Shown here: in pieces, positions 26,204 to 38,861 of the stretch
How the letters are laid out: every line of letters starts with the position of its first letter
Position numbering within the stretch: position 1 is the stretch's first letter
From: Collybiopsis luxurians FD-317 M1
Taxonomy: Eukaryota > Basidiomycota > Agaricomycetes > Agaricales > Omphalotaceae
NCBI GenBank assembly: GCA_000827265.1
Contig: KN834775.1
Coordinates: 250,707 to 314,706, forward strand
Length of the DNA: 64,000 nt
Direction of reading: 5' to 3'
Notes under the pieces: generated by a model
What the model was told of the DNA's origin: nothing
The model's database searches: none
Seen by the model: the letters and a program-made list of their open reading frames with translations, nothing else
Program-made: the position numbers and the translations under genes

Positions 26204-27049
26204 ATGATCGTCCCAAAAGACTCTCCCGACAAGACCTCGCCCGATTCACCTATAAAGGATGTACGGTAAACCGAATATTCGTCCAGTTTAAATTGCTAAA
26301 ATCTTGCAGAGCTCTCCTCCACCCTATGTCCCATCCGATCCTTCATCCTCTTCGTCTGCGCCCCCATTCGTTCCTCCAGACTATCTCAAACCCTCCAATT
26401 ACGTTTCATTGAACCAGAATCACCACTCCGTTGAAGGGACCTATCTTCTTGACCCCTCACTGGAAATTCCCAGTGAATTTCTTGCACCTTTACCTGATGG
26501 CATAGAGTCTGAAGACCGTCGGAGTAACTTCTATGGATCATCAACCCATGGAAACGTCTCAGCAATATTGTATCTCCTCAACAAACCCATGCCCAAGTCT
26601 CGAAACAAAGTTCTCTTGAAAACGTGCTCTACGAACGGAACCGTTTCCACCTGCATCGTGAGTTGAAAGCTGTATCCATTCTTCACGGGCTTATCATTTC
26701 ACAGCGCCGTGGAGGTTTACTCCCTGCTTTTGACCTGAAAAGTGAATCTCAGAATGGAAGTGTGGATGTGAAGATACCTCGTACATATCGAGGTATGATC
26801 ACAGGAAGCACGAAACACGGTCGCGTTTGGATGTCCGACGCTGTTTCTGCTCAAGCAGTCGTGTTTAGCGACGTGGAGGGTACGAAGCGCATCTTTATGG
26901 GAGACTTTAGCGCTCGGAACGATGAGACTGACGATTCGATGGTTTTGGAATCGAATAACGGGAATGTTAACATTTACTTTGAGGACGAAGACCTTACGCC
27001 TGCGGTGGTGAAGGGGATCAAGAGTTTGTTGAATAAATTCTTGCGCTAG
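26204..27049 (+). CDS. DUF7330-like protein, tandem copy 5
   Basis: Exons 26204-26260, 26310-26657 and 26705-27049 give 249 residues, closest to copy 3 in exon 2. All conserved blocks are present: PPPYVPSDPS, YLLDPSLEIPSEF, TYRGMITGSTKHGRV, DVEGTKRIFMGDF and YFEDEDLTPAVVKG. Upstream is a GATAAG at about 26166 followed by the CGTCTCACGTTTCC block common to the array. Function unknown. Confidence 0.8.
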
Positions 27050-27158
27050 TATTACCGGCCCGGTTTTGCCGGCGCAGTAGATTTTTATTATCAGCGCACA
27101 TGTACAGACGGTGAATGTCAGATACAGTTTGGCTTGTATTATATAGTTCCTTCCCTCA

Positions 27159-28512
27159 ATGGACGCCCCTTCTCCTGGTGCTGAAGACCCTGAACTTACA
27201 TATCTCAATGTCGCACTGGCATTTGGCTTCATCGTCCTCAACGTTATCTTTTCATATATCTTTGATTTGGGTGTAGGAGTGTCCTTACTTGTTGCCGGTA
27301 TCAGATGTGTCGTTCAACTGGCCATTATGGGAGTTCTCCTCCAGAAAGTTTTTGAAACTGAAAATCCATGGGCTGTCGCAGCGATCGCATGTACGTTATT
27401 TGAATCCAAATGAGCTAGGGATTTCAAAACTGACCTACAATCTCGGACAGTTTGGCTGAATTTTATGGGGACTTTTGAAACTGGTTAGTATCTACTAGTG
27501 AGCACTTGAAGAAGCAGCCTGGCCGAAATACTTCTTCCTAGTTGTTAACAAATCAAAGAAACGGCACCTGAACATGGTACGGTGGGTCTTTGTCCCTCTA
27601 ATTTCTTCTGTGCTCAAACTCCCCTCATAGTTCCCATCAGTTCTGTTCAGTCTTTTGGCGTCGACTATTCCCACATCCATTATCGGTGTCAGATTTTCCA
27701 TGTCCGTAACGAGATTTTGGGAACCTTCACAATATAGTACGTCCAGTTACTGGCATGAACTACTCGCGTTCATCATTCGTTCCAGTTCCTGTCGTGGGGA
27801 TGCTCTGTGGAAGCACGATCAACGGGGTTGTTGTCGCTGTGACTTATATCCTCAAGGAAATGCAGTATGTATGGGACAGATGGGTCAGTAGCTCATCCTG
27901 ACTGCTTTTTTGCCCTGCAGAGATAATAGAGACCGTGTGGAGATGTATCTTGCTTTCGGTGCCTCTCGTATGGAGGCCAGCAAACCTATCCTGGTGGATG
28001 CTCTGCGAATAGCCTTGACGCCAACCATTAATCAAATGAGGTTCGCCTGTTTCTGGTTTTCTCTTTATTCTGCCGCTCTGACTTTTTCTAGTGTGCTGGG
28101 TATCATTGCGATTCCAGGTATGATGACCGGAGCCATTCTCGGTGGATCTTCTGTTCAGCGAGCTGCAAAATTACAAATGATCATAATGTTTTTGATCTCC
28201 GCCTCCACTGCGCTAGCGTCAATATGCTCCGCAACATATGCGGTATCCATCGTTGTCGACCACGACCACCGACTACGACAAGATAGGATTTACTCGAAGC
28301 CACTGTATTCGTTTTCACCTAGTCAGGGTGTGCTGAGAGTTTTGTTCAATGCGGGGAATGCTGTGACGAATCAGGTTGGGTTATTCGGGGCAAGACTCAG
28401 CAGGGCTTTTAAAGGAGGAAATAGGGCGAGGTCTGGAAGTGGAGGAAGAGAAGAGAGAGCCGGATTACTTGAGAGAGGGCTATCATACGAGGAAGCCCCG
28501 CTATCCAGATGA
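27159..28512 (+). CDS. UPF0014 family multi-pass membrane protein
   Basis: Seven exons (27159-27390, 27451-27483, 27542-27576, 27631-27736, 27786-27864, 27921-28040, 28092-28512) give 341 residues. The protein has several hydrophobic segments (VALAFGFIVLNVIFSYIF, VSLLVAGIRCVVQLAIMGVL, and a later GIIAIPGMMTGAILGGS loop and helix). It carries the family hallmarks ETVVNKSK, QYIPVVGMLCGSTINGVVV, LAFGASRMEA and AALTPTINQM-type sequence. This is the UPF0014 family that includes bacterial FetB, the permease half of an iron-export ABC system, and plant ALS3/STAR2. The fungal role and substrate are not established. The C-terminal ~90 residues are a charged cytosolic tail. Confidence 0.88.
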
Positions 28513-28651
28513 TCTTTGAAGAAATATGTACAGAGGCTTTCAACTATGCACTATATGACATTGCAATTTATCTTTGCGTACTACACAAATTCTATACCTT
28601 CCGCCGACGAGTCCATGCAGCCAGTCAATGGAATCATCCGCGGACGACGCG

Positions 28652-28657
28652 CGACGC
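28652..28657. promoter_or_regulatory. ACGCGT (MluI cell-cycle-box-like) upstream of RPAP1
   Basis: ACGCGT within CGACGCGCGACGCGTGC lies about 55-60 bp before the RPAP1 start codon. The hexamer is the core of the MBF site in fungi. A single occurrence in a CG-rich stretch is weak evidence. Confidence 0.25.
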
Positions 28658-28712
28658 GTGCACTGAGCCAGAAATTCCACGTGATTACCGAATCGCCTTT
28701 TCACTGCTTACG

Positions 28713-31700
28713 ATGTCGACCACAGAGAATGCTAGCTTCGGTGGATCCTTAGTTGGCTCGGTTTTTGAGCGCAAACCTTCGAAATCGCAGCCTCCAACAC
28801 CATCTCAATCCAGGTTTTCAACTTCACGCAATTCAAAGACCGGCTTTCCCCCCGTACACCACAGATCGCAGAAGAGTAGCGCATTCTTGAAAAACAGAGA
28901 GGAGAGTAGAAAGAAACCAGAGTTAGCATCTGAGAGATCTGCAGAAGTACCTACGATTATTCCTCATGCCCCGTCTTCGGCTGCGATCGCTGGTCCAGGA
29001 CCAAGAACGATGCAGAATCAAAACGGAGCCGGGTCAGCAGATGATTGGAGGACTCAAGTAAGTGTTGAGAACGAAGCGAAGGTGCAGGCGATGACCGACG
29101 AAGAAAGGGAAGCAGAAGTGAGGGAAGTCTTGGAACGATTTGGACCAGGTGTGGGTGAAATATTGCGGAGAGCAAGGGAGAAGAGGGAGGCCAAAAAAGA
29201 GAACAAGATTTTATTGGAGGAAGGTTAGCTTGAGCAATTATAATGAATTTTGGTTACTGAAGATTTTATGGACGCAGTTCCACTGACTTCAGAGCGTGAA
29301 CCGCCAACTTTACCCTCAGGTATGTGGGTGTCCACGCCGGGAAGCTGTATGGTCATTAACAGTGTCCACAGGTGCTTCAACCCCGTTGATTTCTTCGTTA
29401 TCTGGTTCACCATCCAGATCTGGCACTCGTCCGAACAGTCCTAATAAAGCGTCACGCAAACTCAGATTCGCAGAACTTGCCCCAGATCAGGTCCATGTTT
29501 ATCCATCTGCACCATCGTCTCCCAAAAAGCAGAGTTTGCTAGCCTTGCCTCCTCCAGATCCTGAAGGTGGTGCTATTTCCTTGGGAACGTTTAACGGGAC
29601 TCTTGCTCCTTCGACGAACACTTCAGCCAGTAAATCAGAGGATGGATTACCTGAAGAAGGCACTCCGGAATACATTCGCAGAAATTTTTTTCCATCTGCA
29701 CCTGCGGATAACCCTGATCTGGCTTGGATACTATCTTCTCCTTCGTCGTCTCAGGATCAAGGTTCAGACCTCCGCTTTGATCTAACTGGAACTCCCATTC
29801 CCTCATCCAAAACACTCTCACTCCCTACGCACTTGGGCTTACATCATCACGCCGAAGGAACGCGGGCAGGCTACACGCTGGACGATATATTTCTTTTGAC
29901 AAGATCGACAGTGAGGGCTCAGAGAGCAGCGATGCTTGATGTGCTCGTCGGGGTAGCCAGGTGGCTAAAAGCAGGAAATATCAACGAGGATCCAGAAATC
30001 GAGGCCGCGAGACTAAAATTGCTCTCCCTGCCCAACTCGCAGACATCTCAGCCTCCGGTATTGAAACGAATACTTTTTGCCGGACTCGAAGCTATTCCAG
30101 AACGAGGTGTAGTTGGCGCGAGGGCGATGGATGTTGTTTGGGAGTGCATAGTAGGTGAGACGAAGGACCAGGAAGGTTTAGGCGATCTGGAGTTCGAGTT
30201 GGGAGGGATTGAACGGGAGATATCGGATGATGTAGATCTAATAACTGCGCTCCCCCTCGCAGACGTCCTACCTCAATTCTTGAACTTATTGCTCAGTCCT
30301 CCGGACAGCGACGCTCACGACTCTCTATCCGTTCAAACACATTCAAAACTTTCCGGACCGACAACACCGACGCAGCGTCAAATCTTGTCCATTCTCACTC
30401 GTCTTGCGAGATACTCCAATACATACGCCGAGACTGTAGCTAAAGAACCGGGCCTTGTGGAAGGTGTCCTGAAGACTTTTATCCTGCCTTCCTCTTCGTC
30501 TACTGCTGATGTTTTCGTCCCCGAAACATCCGCCATCCGCTTCCTTTCCATCTTAGCCACTGCATCGAGGACGAACGCGGAAACACTATGCGAGACAATT
30601 GGGGCGGGAGATGCTCTGCTGCGCTTCGTGGTGCTGCCCCCGGATGACTCTACCCTCATCGAAATAATGCTCTTTTATACCATCTTAGCAAGATACGGTA
30701 TGTTCTCCCGTGTCGCGACCGATGCAAAAGAGGCATGGTGGAGAATTGGGGACCATATCGCGATCTTGGGCTCGTCGCGTTCTCAGTCGAATCTTCGTCT
30801 TATTAGGGTTTATGCTGCACTCATCGAATCATGGCTCGTATGCGCTACTGATCCTCATCGAACGACGCCTAGTCATGAACTGCTCTGGAGCCAAGTGAAG
30901 GGCTGGGAATGGGGAGCGAGTTTGACAAGTCTTTTATCCGCGCTATTGGACAATAGGGCTGATAAGGGAGTCGAGGAAGACGCCGATTCGACCACCAAAA
31001 TCGGTAAGACGAATCCAGATTATCTATCTACTCTTGCAGCTGTCTGGCGCTCCCTCAGCGCTTACCTAGAGGGTGCGAAAGTAAATGGCGTTCGGGGCGG
31101 GGAGGACGAGAGGACGGAAGCCACGCTGGTCTTGAAGCGAGTGTTTGATCCTAACATGCTGCAAATGCTCAGCGAACTCATCCAGAGTCTCAATCAAAAA
31201 TTGAAAACGTCTCAAATCGAGCTCGACATGAAAGAAATCGCTTTGCTTGCAACGACGCTGTTTTCAGTCATCCGCCTGTGGCTTGGATGCTGTTCTTCGG
31301 CTTCTGTTGAAGGTCTACCTCCGTTTGAACTACCTTTTGCCACTATATCAGAGTTGTGCGCGAATCTAGTAGGACACGATCTATGGCATTCGACAACTGT
31401 TCCTCCCCTTCTCATGCGCCCTCTTACCACTCTCCTCACCTTTTTACTCCACCTATCTCCGCGTTTGCCTGGTAGTCATCCAGATCTCTGGTTAGCTCAG
31501 GCATTCGGAGTCTTATGTACTTTGCAACAAGGTGACGAAGAGTACGCTTTGAACATAATATCTCAAATCCTTGGCGCTCTATCACCCGAATGGGCTGCAC
31601 AAAGAGGTGGCGTCGGAGCACCCGGTTCTGTTTGGGAAGAGAAGGGTGGCCTAAAAGGTGTACTGGGGCCATTCCTCAGCTACGAAATTAATCCACAGAG

Positions 31701-32892
31701 AGAACCGTATGTTTACATCGCTCCCTCGTGCTCAAGTCCTAGGTCAATTGGCATGTGTACTACGCTGAGGGTGCCTGCCTCTCGTTCGAGGCGTGCAAAT
31801 ACAGAATGGCGACCCCGCGGGCTACCGCTTCATTCGGATTGGACCCTTTCTCCTATCACCCACCTCTTGCGTTCCGGAAGCGACTATTCGATTTTCAAGC
31901 AGCCTGGGGCCTTACCAGATGCTTGGGATGCGTCGGAAACTGAGGTGGTTAGAGCATCGTTGGCCTTGGCGAGGGTAGAACGTGAGGTCTTGAGCAGGTT
32001 TGCTTCGTCGTTGATGACGGCGATTGGAGCCAAGCAAGAAGATGTAGTACTTGGATGCATGAAGGTGTTTATGCTAGAGCATGGCGTCGGAACAGGTGAC
32101 ACTAAAGCAGCGTCCGAGAACGAGAGAACGCTGCAGGAGGTGTTCCGCGATGCTGTGGTAGGGCGCCAGATGCCCGAATTATTGGAGTTGTTTACCGTGA
32201 AGGCCGTGTCATCGTCGACTCTTGTACCACCTTCCTCATCCTCATCTGCACCTCTGGAAGTTGCCGCCCTTCCTCTTCTCGGTACCTCTGTACCGTTCTA
32301 CCAATTCTACACCGACTTTGTGTCTCTATACGACTCTATATCTTTCTCTCATCCTCTATTCTCTCGGCTCCTTCTTCCACCTACGTCGATGCTGTACGCC
32401 TCAGATTATCGGAAACTGCTCTGGAACGATTACAACCACATTCTGCGAGGAATCAGGGTCGAGGTAGGGGACGTCATTGTAGGCCAAGGTGGGATTAAAG
32501 AGTGGATGTACCCAATGGAGACAGATCCTGAGATTCTGAATGCATATCTTCGTGCGCTTATCAAGTCCGGTGGTGGAGGGGGGCTGCAAGGTTTCTTGAG
32601 GCTCGTGGCGGTTCATCATATTGCTTCCAATATCTGGCCGGATTTAGGGGAGGAGGGTGCGGCCGATGAAGATAGGCGGAGTCGACTGTTGAAAGCGGTC
32701 ATAGAGCAGGGTGGGATGGATATTGTGAAGGATGTGTTGCGGTATCAGCAGTCGTCGGCATTTGAAGAATTTTTATTCTCTCCGCGATGCTACGGAGGGA
32801 CAGATGAGTGGCGCTCCAGACAACGATGCGAACTGATTGAAAAGTGGGGAGGTCGGATTTTGCTGGAAAGGGTCAGAGGGGTGTTTGACTAG
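28713..32892 (+). CDS. RNA polymerase II-associated protein 1 (RPAP1)
   Basis: Three exons (28713-29223, 29278-29319, 29372-32892) give 1357 residues. RPAP1 (yeast Rba50) helps assemble and import RNA polymerase II. The RPAP1 N-terminal domain is visible around residues 120-170 (AMTDEEREAEVREVLERFGP). The RPAP1 C-terminal-type motif RFDLTG followed by LGLHHH...GYTLDDIFLLTRS lies near residue 330. A long alpha-helical HEAT-like region fills the rest, ending LIEKWGGRILLERV. The third exon is an uninterrupted 3.5 kb, unusual among its intron-rich neighbours. The acceptor of intron 1 could also be at 29262, adding five codons in frame. Confidence 0.88.
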
Positions 32893-33131
32893 CATAGTTG
32901 CCTATCTTCACTACGATGCTGTAATCTATAGACTTTTTGCACTTTTATGTACAACTCTTTCCACGTGTAGACCATGATTATAGTATATTCTACTAACGAC
33001 ACGACAGAGCGATGGACATAACAGTACAGCACATGAAAAAGGCGCGATCTACGAGTGTCTTAGCCGCACATTCCTTCTCTATTTCTCTACTCGAAACCCA
33101 AAAATAAAGAACGAGCAACGACCTCCACTGT

Positions 33132-35277
33132 CTACGTGAATACCATCGCCGCTAGGGTAACACCCATACCGAGAACCACACTCATACTCCAGTTACCCAG
33201 CATCCCCGTCAATTGGGCGGGACCACCAAGGCGGCCTTGAGTTTCCGTGCCAAGTCCTTTGCGACACAAAGACTGCAGAGTACTTCCTCCACCGAGCCTC
33301 AAGCTCCTAGCTGCATTGGAAGACTTTTGGTTCCCCGAGCTCGGACCCGAATCATTACTATTACTATTACCATTACCATTGCTCATAGATACAGTGACGG
33401 TTGCGGAGGAGGCCACTGCCGCTGAAATGAAGGTAGGGGGAGCGGTGGGGACAAGAGTAACAGCGGATTCGGCTGCAGCACTGGCCGTAGGTGCGAGCTC
33501 AGTTGTAGCTGTAAAATTATCACGATGAGTGTGCGTTGTACAAAAGAAAAAAAAAATACCCACCATCAAAGCCACCAGCGCTCTGGGCATCTTCCACAGC
33601 TTGAGTGAGGAGTGCGGCTGCATTGGAGGGAACCGTAGACAGGAACCCGATCCGGGGTGGGTCGACGGAAGGATGAGTGAGGTTCCCATAGTGGAAAGCA
33701 ACGATGTTTCTGAAAACATAATTTTTATTAATGATAGAAAGAGAGCTAGCAGAATGGAAACTCACGACTTCATGAAAGGATCACCCAAACTCCACCTGAA
33801 TAACGCGCCTACAGACGGAGGATCTGTCGAGACAACGTTGCTTGCCTCGCACGTATTGGTATCGGTGGCCCTGATGTCGCTGATGAAGTCTCTTGGGTCG
33901 ACGGGGAACATCTTGCCACCAATCTGAAATGCGAGGGTATGTGCAGATGTGCAGGGTAAACTAGGAATAGAGTTGGATGAGGAGGGATTGTAGTTAGGCG
34001 AGACAGTGGTGAGGATGTTGTTGACAACATCAGAGGGCCCACGGATAAGAGAGTTGCCCTAAGTAGAGATTGAGAAGTTACCGAATGAAATATAACGACA
34101 TGCTCACGGTATCGATCAAAGCAGACACTTGAGAGCTATCCACTCCCCCTGTGGCAGGAATCGACGACGGGGGAAGCAGCTGGCCATCAAGGTACACGCC
34201 ATCGATATCAATTTCCCAGCGGCTAGGATGTTTTTCCAGTTAGACTCTCATAAAATAAAACATTGAAGAACCTACAAAGGATAAATCTTGAAAGAAAAAC
34301 AGAAACGTCAGTTAGGGAACTAGAAATGAATAGCAAGCTATACCCACTTCATTGGGAGCAAAACTTGGAGGACTTAACCCTCCTTCCGAAGCATTGTACA
34401 GTCTAACCGGCACCCAAGTCAAGCTTGAATTATCCACCCCGTCCGGCAACTTGCCAATCGTCAACGTGCCATTGTCAGGGCCATCGTCAATCTCACTCCT
34501 CTGCAATGCAATAGCAAACACATCATTTTCCAGCTGATTCGTCATCGCAATCCTGGACAACAACGGTCCGTACTTGTACGTGTCTTCGATGAACCCGTCT
34601 GTCTGCTTAAGGCTACCACCGCTCTGGGCTTCGACGACTTGTGCTTGTATTGAGCTTCCAGCAGGGAAACCTAATCCAAAAATACCTGCCGCGCCATTTT
34701 GGACGACAGTGTTGGTCGTGGCGTTGACGGCGGCAAAGGTCTGGGTTTGAATCGCGATTCCGGCGAGAGTAGCAGTGTCAAAACCGATAGGTCCAGAAGC
34801 ACTCGTGCCCGTAGTGGAGTCTCCGTAGTTCAGAACGACAGATGAGCCAGAGGCGTTGAAGGAGGTCAAGTCGTAGGAAGTCGCGGAGAGTCTGCCGCAT
34901 GACGCCCTCGTACAATCGCTGGAAGTAACCCATAGATCACTCGAGCCAGTATCCAGGTGTACAGCAGTAAGAGTGGGTCCAAGTTGGATGGGGACAGTGT
35001 ATAACCTGAAGTGAGGTAAGATATGAGTTTAGCAGAAACGCGCCGGAGGAGCAGTCACGCACAAATCAGAATTGTCACCCAACCCCATCTCGCCGGTCAC
35101 ATCTCCATCGCGTCTCTCCAATCCACGAGATCTTGCCCTTTGAAATGGGATATCGAACCCAACACCTCTTTTTGGCTTTGGAGATTCACGTAAAGGAAAC
35201 GCGTTGGTGCAACTAGCCGTTAATGAAAGAACGTACACCACAGTCAAGGTCAAAGTTGGAACAGAAAAAGAAGGCAT
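33132..35277 (-). CDS. Secreted pepsin-like aspartic protease with GPI-like C-terminus
   Basis: Seven exons (35277-35063, 35005-34348, 34286-34276, 34222-34108, 34058-33766, 33709-33564, 33508-33132) give 604 residues. An N-terminal signal peptide (VPTLTLTVVYVLSLTASCTNA) and a basic propeptide ending near LERR precede the mature enzyme. The two catalytic motifs are VHLDTGSSDLWV and ALIDTGNS. Other pepsin landmarks are GIFGLGFP, PNEIYPFRWEIDIDGVYLDG and the late NIVAFHYGN. A serine/asparagine-rich linker and a hydrophobic terminus (SMSVVLGMGVTLAAMVF) suggest a GPI anchor, as in yapsin-like enzymes. The third exon is only 11 nt and is needed to keep IYPFRW in frame. Converges with RPAP1 (239 bp between stops). 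Confidence 0.9.
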
Positions 35278-37115
35278 CTTCTATTAGTATCAATCGAACA
35301 AAAAAAAAAGTCCAAGAAATCGATCCAGTAGCTCAACAACGAGCCAAAAAACTTGGAATATGGAAAGAAAAACCTTCGAAAGGTATAGAGTCCTGGCTCC
35401 AAGAAGAGAAAATGGGAAAGAAAAGGGAGCAGGAAGAAAGAAAGGACGGAAAAAGAAGGTGAAGTGAAGAACGAGGTCCAGCACAGCGTGGTCCGAAGAA
35501 AAGAGCTGGAGCAGCGGGGACAAGACTTTTAGATATATCATTACCGTGGGTGGGATCAGGGACCATCGTAATACAACGAGGTGATACCGAATTGAAGCAG
35601 TTCATTGCAATGCATCATTCCAGCCCATTTCTACATTGCCGTTGGGGGGCTAGCCTGCGGTAGCGAATCAGACGAGCTTTTGACAGCAGAACCACACATT
35701 GGAAGGAAATCAACAGGTCGCTGGGGACTCGAAGGTGAACCCAAACTAGGGGAACCCGGAGCAAACGCAGATCGCCACAAGAAGTTAGACGCCGAGTAAC
35801 TATAGGGATTTGACATCCAGCGCTGCTAAAACATAAACTTAGTCGCCAATTCGTCTATTTTTATGGACCGCAGCCAAAGCGCGTTCCGACACTACATTGC
35901 TCTATGCTACCAACATCAGCCTTTGTTCTCCAGAAAAAAGAATTTAACCTCAAGCTTCTGTTGCAATCTATGCTTCACAACCTCATCAGTCTCATACCCA
36001 GACGTTAGTATCTGGAGGGGTAAGAACCTGTCTGCTCCGCCGCTAAACGCTTCCACAAGGATTTCAATCCACAGTCATATTGGCAATGTACCGGGTTCGA
36101 ATCTGCATTTATCCCGGGACCCCAATATTAACCGTGCATCACTTCCCGACCGTCAGCAATCTATGATATAGTCGAGCCGCCCGCCAGCAAATGAAATGGC
36201 TTCCAGCGTTCGTCTTGGAGTCCCTCATTTGATACTGAAAAATAGCTGTCCTTTCGAGCCAGCAACCAACCTACCCTCCTGACAGATTATTTTGATACTA
36301 CCGAAACCCATTTAGTGGTAGAGTCGAGTGATATGAAACTATGATATATGATGAATGCTTCCAAAATACCACTGGCAAGTGCGCTCACTGATCAACATGT
36401 TTCGTGAACGCGTGTCGGTTCCGAACACCCGAGCCGGTATGAGAGCCCTTTTCTCATCTTTCCAATGTCTCCCCCGGCGCATCGTGGCAATAGCAGACAC
36501 AAGACAGACAAGACAGACTGTTGTAAGTACATAGCCTAGTTGTACCTCGACTGAACCTATTTTTATCTCCTACGTACCTAGAGTTGATTTCTACCAAAAC
36601 TCAATCGTGATTCGTTCTCCAACACCCAGAGTGGCTGGGGTTGAGCTCTGCTGAAATTTCGAAGATTTCTATCAGTCAAATAACGGCCTGGCTGTGCTTC
36701 GATGCATGAGCAAACTTGGTGCGATTTCCTTACTCCACTGAACTGTAAGTCATTTCCTGAAAAAACCATTTTTAGACCATCATTCTCGCCTTGTTCTTGC
36801 TAGGTCTTAATTCTTCTTGACTATCCGACGAGCTCACGAGAACTTCTGAAAAAACTGAGCATCGATAGTGGAGTAAAGAACCCCCTTGCCTCCGCAGCAG
36901 TCATCCGATGATCGTTATCTCTCTTCACCCTGGGATGTTTCAGTCTATGCGAACCTGTGGTTTCATGTTCCAATTGGAAGTCTCTCCTGGATGGTATAAA
37001 AGCTCTTACCGACCGTACTTTGAATTCCCTGCAGAGCTGGTCTCTTCCATCACACACACAACTCTTTAGTCGGTGCCGGTCACTTCTTTCATTCTTTACC
37101 TTCTATAAATTCACC
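35278..37115. other. Intergenic region with promoter of the His-rich gene
   Basis: No supported gene. Divergent promoters for the protease (left) and the histidine-rich gene (right) must lie here. A TATA box TATAAAAG is at about 36995-37002, some 115-120 bp before the ATG at 37116, in a CT-rich leader. A short AGACAGACAAGACAGAC repeat occurs near 36505-36521. Confidence 0.5.
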
Positions 37116-38861
37116 ATGGTCTACTCTCGCGCTGTCCTTACCGCTCTCCTTACCGCGGGAGCTGCTTCCTCTGTCCTCGCCGTACCCGTCGCTCCATCGA
37201 GTTCTACCGCTGCTGGCGCCCCAGGCGCTACTGATGTCACCACCCCGTCTATGCCCGGGACTTCTGGGGCTTCCGGCTCGCTCAACAATGGAGCCTTGAC
37301 ATCAACCAACGGCACTACCGATGCTCTCTCATCGAGTACGTCTGGCTCCACTTTGCCGCCCACTGGCGCTTCCACCGACCCTCTGTCATCTTCCAACACT
37401 AAACCAGAGGTCAAGACTGGTAAAGCCGCTACGGCTGCACGTCGTCGTCGAGGAGCAGCTTCCTCCCCTGCAGCTGAGGCCCCTGAAACTGCGTCGTCGT
37501 CCTCCGAATCTGCCAGCCTCGACACGCCTTCTGGTTCAAAGCCTGCTGGAGCCCAAGCTTTCTCGCAGGAAGACCAGTCGGGACAGGACAGTAAGCATCC
37601 TTCTTCACACCCGGGTGAGAAGGCGAAAGAGGGACACCCGCCAGGAGGTCAAAGTCCTCCTCACGGTCAAGGTCCTCCACACGACCAAGGCCCTCCCCCT
37701 CATCCACACAAAGGCGGGAAGCCTCATGACAAGCACAACGGTGGGGGTCACGGTCACCACGAGGAGCACGGTCACCACAAAGAGGGAGAGAAACATGATG
37801 GCAAACCTGGTGGAGGGCACGGTGGCAAGCCTCACGGGGAGCACGATCAACAAAATGGTCCCCCGCACGGCGGGCCCAAAGGCCAGCAGGACCAGCCAGG
37901 AGAGAAATCGCCTAGTGCTGCTTCCAAGGGCGAAGTCAAGTCAGAGTCCTCAGCCACTGGGTCTGAGTCTCCGACTGCCAATCAGAAGTCCGGTTCTCCT
38001 CAGAAGACCTCAGGCTCCGCTCCTTCGTCTGAGGCTTCCGCCGGCGAGACTGATGCCTCCGTTTCGCGTCGGGATGTGAAGGTAATCTTTGACGACGATG
38101 AGGAACATCCTGAGGGTCCTGAGGGTTTCTGGCATCACGCCTACAAGGTATGGTTCGTTTTTGTCATAAAAGTCCTCACCTTCTGAGCGTTGTTTCGTGT
38201 TCGATTTAGCATGGTCACCACCACCACCACCATCATGAAGAGGAAGAAGGCTTCCCTGGTCATCACCACCATCATCATCATCACCACCACCATCATCACC
38301 ATCATCACGAAGAGGAGGAAGGCTTCTCTGGTCACCCTCACCACCACCACCACCATCATCCCCATCATCATCATAGCGAAGAGGAAGGTTTCCATGTTGG
38401 GCATGCTTTCGGAGTATGTTGTATTTTCGAATCCGCGTATTTTGTTTCTTAGTCTTTCCGATTCACAGTATCCCTCTCACCACGAGCATGCTCACCCATC
38501 TCACGCTCACAAAGTATGTCTGTTTTTCCCAGAATTTGTGTGCAGCGATAACATTTTCGCTAGGGTCCTTTCCACCATTCTGAGCCTGAGGCGATTGAGG
38601 TAACCGAGGTTACAATTGATATCGAGGATGGGAAGCCTCCTCATCCTCATCTTGGCCATCACGGACATCCTCTTGGCCACGTTGGGCATGCTGCCGGTCT
38701 GCTGATGCCTCCCCCTCCCCACATTCCTCATCATGTTCGTCATTTCTATGCCTTCTCGACCTCAACTGACTTTGATTCCGTTACAGCCCCATGATGGTGA
38801 AGGGGAAGTTAAAGTTAAGATCGATCTCGACGCTCGTGAATTTGGTTGGGACTTGGATTAG
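37116..38861 (+). CDS. Secreted histidine-rich low-complexity protein
   Basis: Five exons (37116-38147, 38210-38413, 38469-38513, 38564-38734, 38787-38861) give 508 residues. A signal peptide (AVLTALLTAGAASSVLA) is followed by a Ser/Thr/Ala-rich region with many potential O-glycosylation sites. Next come a Gly/Pro/His-rich region (PPHGQGPPHDQGPPPHPHKG) and, from exon 2, three blocks of polyhistidine each closed by an acidic E-E-E-G-F motif. The C-terminus is acidic. The composition suggests metal-ion binding (Zn, Ni, Cu) outside the cell or in the wall, but this is inference. The ATG follows a TATA box and a CT-rich leader and opens directly into the signal peptide. Confidence 0.8.

Noticed and set aside
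36090..36125. GGTTCGAATC resembling a tRNA T-loop
   Set aside because: Flanking bases do not form the T-stem, acceptor or anticodon stems, so no cloverleaf.
37321..38079. 252-codon Leu/Arg-rich frame overlapping the His-rich gene
   Set aside because: Alternate-frame shadow of the low-complexity secreted protein, which has the signal peptide and valid splice sites.
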